The notes under the pieces are model-generated. The model did not search any database and was not told the origin of the DNA. It saw nothing but the letters and a program-made list of their open reading frames with translations. The translations under genes were made by a program, and so were the position numbers. Of a stretch of DNA of 10,000 nucleotides, positions 8,535 to 10,000 are shown one piece after another. Numbering within the stretch: the first letter of the stretch is position 1; each line of letters begins with the position of its first letter. The DNA comes from Theodoxus fluviatilis (Eukaryota; Mollusca; Gastropoda; Cycloneritida; Neritidae): positions 1-10,000 of the forward strand of contig JAWQFJ010018712.1 in assembly GCA_034096865.1 (NCBI GenBank). The letters are read 5' to 3'.

Positions 8535-8672
8535 CACAGGTACCCGGTTTTAGTCCTGGGTGGGGAGAGACAGTGTGAGAAAAGCACCTTGCTCAAGGAT
8601 GCAACTCTTCGAACCACACGAGTGTTCCGAGGAACACTGTACTCACAAATCTACTAACCCCTGGGCCTCAGA
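8535..8672 (-). mobile_element. tRNA-derived SINE-like remnant
   Basis: Read on the minus strand, 8668-8651 gives AGGCCCAGGGGTTAGTAG, close to a pol III A box (TGGCNNAGTGG). 8615-8605 gives GGTTCGAAGAG, whose first seven bases match the B box GGTTCGANNCC. The A-to-B spacing suits a tRNA head. Beyond it come CCTTGAGCAAGGTGCTTTTC, CCCCACCCAGGAC and CCGGGTACC, which from memory resemble the conserved body of widespread invertebrate tRNA-SINEs. Target-site duplications were not found, and the A box has a mismatch at its first base. The element ends about 115 bp before the exon at 8787. Confidence 0.5.
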
Positions 8673-8735
8673 ACCCCAATGAAAATAGTTGTGGTGGAGT
8701 TGGCAGCAGTGACGACAATAACAGTTGCGATGACC

Positions 8736-8756
8736 ATGATGATGATGATGATGATG
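8736..8756 (+). repeat. (ATG)7 microsatellite
   Basis: Seven perfect ATG triplets end 30 bp before the acceptor AG of the following exon, between that acceptor and the SINE-like remnant. The run occupies the region where the branch point would be expected, although an adenine-containing branch site cannot be chosen by eye. Confidence 0.95.
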
Positions 8757-8786
8757 CCAAATTATGTTTGCCTTGGGATTTTTCAG

Positions 8787-8936
8787 AACTTGGCTTTCAA
8801 GGCAGAAAGGAGTATCAAGATGAAGATTTTGCAGACCATCGGCTCTGACCGTCTGTTTGAGCTGCTCTCTGACAGCCACCCTGACGTCGTCTTGAAAACT
8901 CTAGGTCTGCTGAGAAACCTGCTGTCAGAAAAAGAG
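8787..8936 (+). CDS. ARMC8: ARMC8 internal exon (second in window)
   Basis: The exon is 150 bp, 50 codons in phase 0, with acceptor GGATTTTTCAG (ends 8786) and donor GTACCA (from 8937), which is weaker than consensus. The peptide runs from NLAFKAERSIKMK through DRLFELLSDSHPDV to LKTLGLLRNLLSEKE. This is a full armadillo repeat: a helix ending in the preceding exon's NGVWGLM, then the LF..LLSD..P.V loop typical of armadillo folds, then a long third helix. LKTLGLLRNLLS is the strongest family signature I recognise for ARMC8. It forms part of the C-terminal armadillo stack that in the CTLH/GID ligase faces the GID4 receptor; this role is known from the family and not visible here. Failure to splice would add about 23 residues before a stop at 9006-9008. 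Confidence 0.95.
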
Positions 8937-9036
8937 GTACCAAGAGGAAAAACGCAAACATACAAACAGTCTTTTAATCTTAGTGATCCTGAACTAAATG
9001 TGGTTTAGACCAGTAACTTTCATAAACCCAATCTTT

Positions 9037-9042
9037 AAAAGA

Positions 9043-9137
<95 letters not shown>

Positions 9138-9161
9138 GGGGGGGGGAGGGAGGGGGGGGGG
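9037..9161 (+). repeat. (GA)43 microsatellite with long G runs
   Basis: A 125-bp stretch consists only of purines on the + strand. It begins AAAAGAAG, continues as about 43 GA repeats (9045-9130) and ends with G runs of about 3, 12, 3 and 10 separated by single A. Frames crossing it encode Arg-Glu or Ser-Leu dipeptide repeats and are not genes. Four G runs of at least three in 31 bp fit a G-quadruplex pattern, and a homopurine-homopyrimidine mirror tract of this kind can form triplex DNA. Both are known properties of the sequence type and are not shown here. Confidence 0.97.
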
Positions 9162-9358
9162 TGTCTCTCCCTGTAAAATGTGGGTAAGAACAGACCCACC
9201 ACATCTCCCCCCACATTCCATAAAAGGCCAGTAACTGGGGAAATTGTGGCTTGTCTAGCTCCTACTTTCACCAGCACTTGTGGTGTTTATGGTCAGTGGC
9301 CTTACATAGTCTGCAAAGGCTGATAGGCTGTAGTACTCCATGTATTTAGTTATTCATT
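9162..9358 (+). repeat. Short dispersed repeat R2, copy 3
   Basis: The left part AATGTGGGTAAGAACAGACC followed by CACCACATCTCC (9177-9208) and the right part GGCCTTACATAGTCTGCAAAGG followed by CTGATAGGCTGTA (9298-9333) match the two R2 copies in the previous intron. The copy continues GTACTCCATGTATTTAGTTA into the ATTC array, while copy 1 has CACTCCTTGCATCCAGTTATGCATC at the same place. The family therefore seems to end in a TTCA-like tail. No promoter boxes could be assigned with confidence. Confidence 0.7.
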
Positions 9359-9418
9359 CATTCATTCATTCATTCATTCATTCATTCATTCATTCATTCA
9401 ATGATTCATTCATTCATT
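9352..9418 (+). repeat. (ATTC)n microsatellite
   Basis: About 12 repeats of ATTC run from 9352 to about 9400. An ATGA interruption follows, then about four further repeats to 9418. It sits at the 3' end of R2 copy 3 and about 30 bp before the acceptor of the last exon in the window. Confidence 0.95.
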
Positions 9419-9449
9419 TGTTAATTTATTCATACGTGCATGGTTGCAG

Positions 9450-9545
9450 CACATCGACAGCGTTCTCAGGGACTACAGCAGTCAGGTGATGCAGGCTGTC
9501 GTCTACATCCTGGAGGGAGAGCACGACGTCAAGATCAAGGAGCAG
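9450..9545 (+). CDS. ARMC8: ARMC8 internal exon (third in window)
   Basis: The exon is 96 bp, 32 codons in phase 0, with acceptor TGGTTGCAG (ends 9449) and donor GTAAAT (from 9546). The peptide begins HIDSVLRDYSSQVMQAV and ends ILEGEHDVKIKEQ. The HID, QIMQAV-like and LEGEH..(V/I)KEQ elements match the C-terminal part of animal ARMC8 as I remember it, directly following the LLRNLLS segment of the preceding exon. About 100 residues, including the last armadillo repeats, should follow in exons beyond the window. If the intron were retained, an Asn/Ser-rich tail of about 26 residues would be added before a stop near 9626. Confidence 0.95.
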
Positions 9546-10000
9546 GTAAATAACAACAGCAGCAGCAGCAACAACATTGATATCTACAGTAGTAGTCCTT
9601 GGAGGACTGGGAGTCATTTTGCCTGAGATGCCTTCCCCAAGTGCGTTGAGTGCTAGCAAAGTTAGTCTAAGGCAGTCAAAGGGAGTTTATGATTTTCAAA
9701 GGCTGCTGCACATGTCGAAACAGGGAGTTTTTGGATCCTGAAATAAGTGTTTCTGTGGTGCGAGTAGATATTTCAGTGAACGTTTGAGCCCCTCCCTAGA
9801 TATGATTTCACAGTTTAGGACCGGTTCTATTCTCACAGTATTTGGAGTGAAATGCTTCTGCCCGTCAGCCAATGGGAACGCTCCTTGCCTTCAACCGTTG
9901 CTCTCTACTCTCACACAAGTCAATGATGTCTGACTTCTTTGTTTTGGTTCACATGCAAAACACTCTTTTGTAGAATTACTGGGCACGTTTGTTTAGCCCA
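9546..10000 (+). other. ARMC8: Start of the next ARMC8 intron
   Basis: The intron opens with GTAAAT and a short imperfect AAC/CAG triplet run (9549-9574). From there to the window's end I see no repeat family, RNA gene or coding segment, and no exon matching the rest of ARMC8, so the next exon lies to the right of the window. Confidence 0.75.

Larger units (their letters stand above)
2468..8786 (+). other. ARMC8: ARMC8 intron of 6,319 bp, mostly tandem repeat
   Basis: The donor is GTGAGT at 2468 and the acceptor GGATTTTTCAG ends at 8786. Of 6,319 bp, about 3,720 bp are the 46-bp array and about 1,100 bp the 23-25-bp array, so roughly three quarters is tandem repeat. The rest holds two R2 repeat copies, a pyrimidine-rich stretch, a SINE-like remnant and an (ATG)7 run. 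No exon was found inside. The protein is continuous from LM at the end of the first exon to NLAF at the start of the second. Confidence 0.85.
8937..9449 (+). other. ARMC8: ARMC8 intron of 513 bp
   Basis: The intron runs from GTACCA at 8937 to TGGTTGCAG ending at 9449. It is filled by a homopurine tract, an R2 repeat copy and an ATTC microsatellite, leaving only about 100 bp of ordinary sequence at its start. No exon is seen within it, and the protein continues from LLSEKE directly to HIDSVL, as expected of ARMC8. Confidence 0.9.

Noticed and set aside
8679..9008. A 109-codon ORF taken as a whole gene
   Set aside because: Only 8787-8936 is coding by family match. The first 36 codons lie in intron (Met run from the ATG repeat) and the last 24 lie beyond the splice donor.
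8980..9277. ORFs encoding Ser-Leu or Arg-Glu dipeptide repeats
   Set aside because: Translation of the (GA)43 tract and its flanks within a short intron.
9651..10000. A further ARMC8 exon near the right end
   Set aside because: No open frame there matches the expected C-terminal armadillo repeats next to usable splice sites.

Overview
This looks like a stretch of animal nuclear genome, most likely a mollusc and perhaps a gastropod. The lineage guess is weak. It rests on the style of the dispersed repeats (dense TGACCTTGACC / TCAAGGTCA motifs), the abundance of micro- and minisatellites, and the divergence of the one recognisable protein from its vertebrate relatives. There is no bacterial gene organisation: no long real ORF, and coding sequence occurs only as short exons bounded by GT...AG splice sites.

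The only gene I can support is a piece of ARMC8 (armadillo repeat-containing 8, the animal counterpart of yeast Gid5/Vid28), on the + strand. Three consecutive internal exons are visible: 2375-2467 (31 codons), 8787-8936 (50 codons) and 9450-9545 (32 codons). All three start and end in phase 0. Joined, they give about 113 residues of the C-terminal armadillo-repeat region. The 5' exons must lie left of the window and about 100 C-terminal residues to the right. ARMC8 is a scaffold subunit of the CTLH/GID E3 ubiquitin ligase and holds the GID4 substrate receptor.

Layout: 1-2374 is intron. It holds two copies of a dispersed repeat (1-about 475 and about 1322-2057) that share a 97%-identical block and are rich in nuclear-receptor-type half-sites, with a 113-bp-period tandem duplication between them (650-860). 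Intron 2468-8786 (6.3 kb) is mostly tandem repeat. It contains two copies of a short dispersed repeat (here R2), a pyrimidine-rich stretch, an array of about 81 units of 46 bp (3446-7165), a second array of about 45 units of 23-25 bp (7329-8430), and a tRNA-derived SINE-like remnant on the minus strand. Intron 8937-9449 (513 bp) contains a 125-bp homopurine tract ((GA)43 plus long G runs), a third R2 copy and an (ATTC)n microsatellite. From 9546 to the end is intron with no recognised element.

I found no new multi-gene system. The most interesting points are the 46-bp array, where nearly all variation is a CpG/TpG difference at one site and each unit carries an acceptor-like pyrimidine tract plus TAG; the duplicated 20-unit pattern inside it; and the nuclear-receptor half-sites in the dispersed repeat. 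The long ORFs on the minus strand across 7178-8477 are products of a stop-free tandem repeat and not genes.
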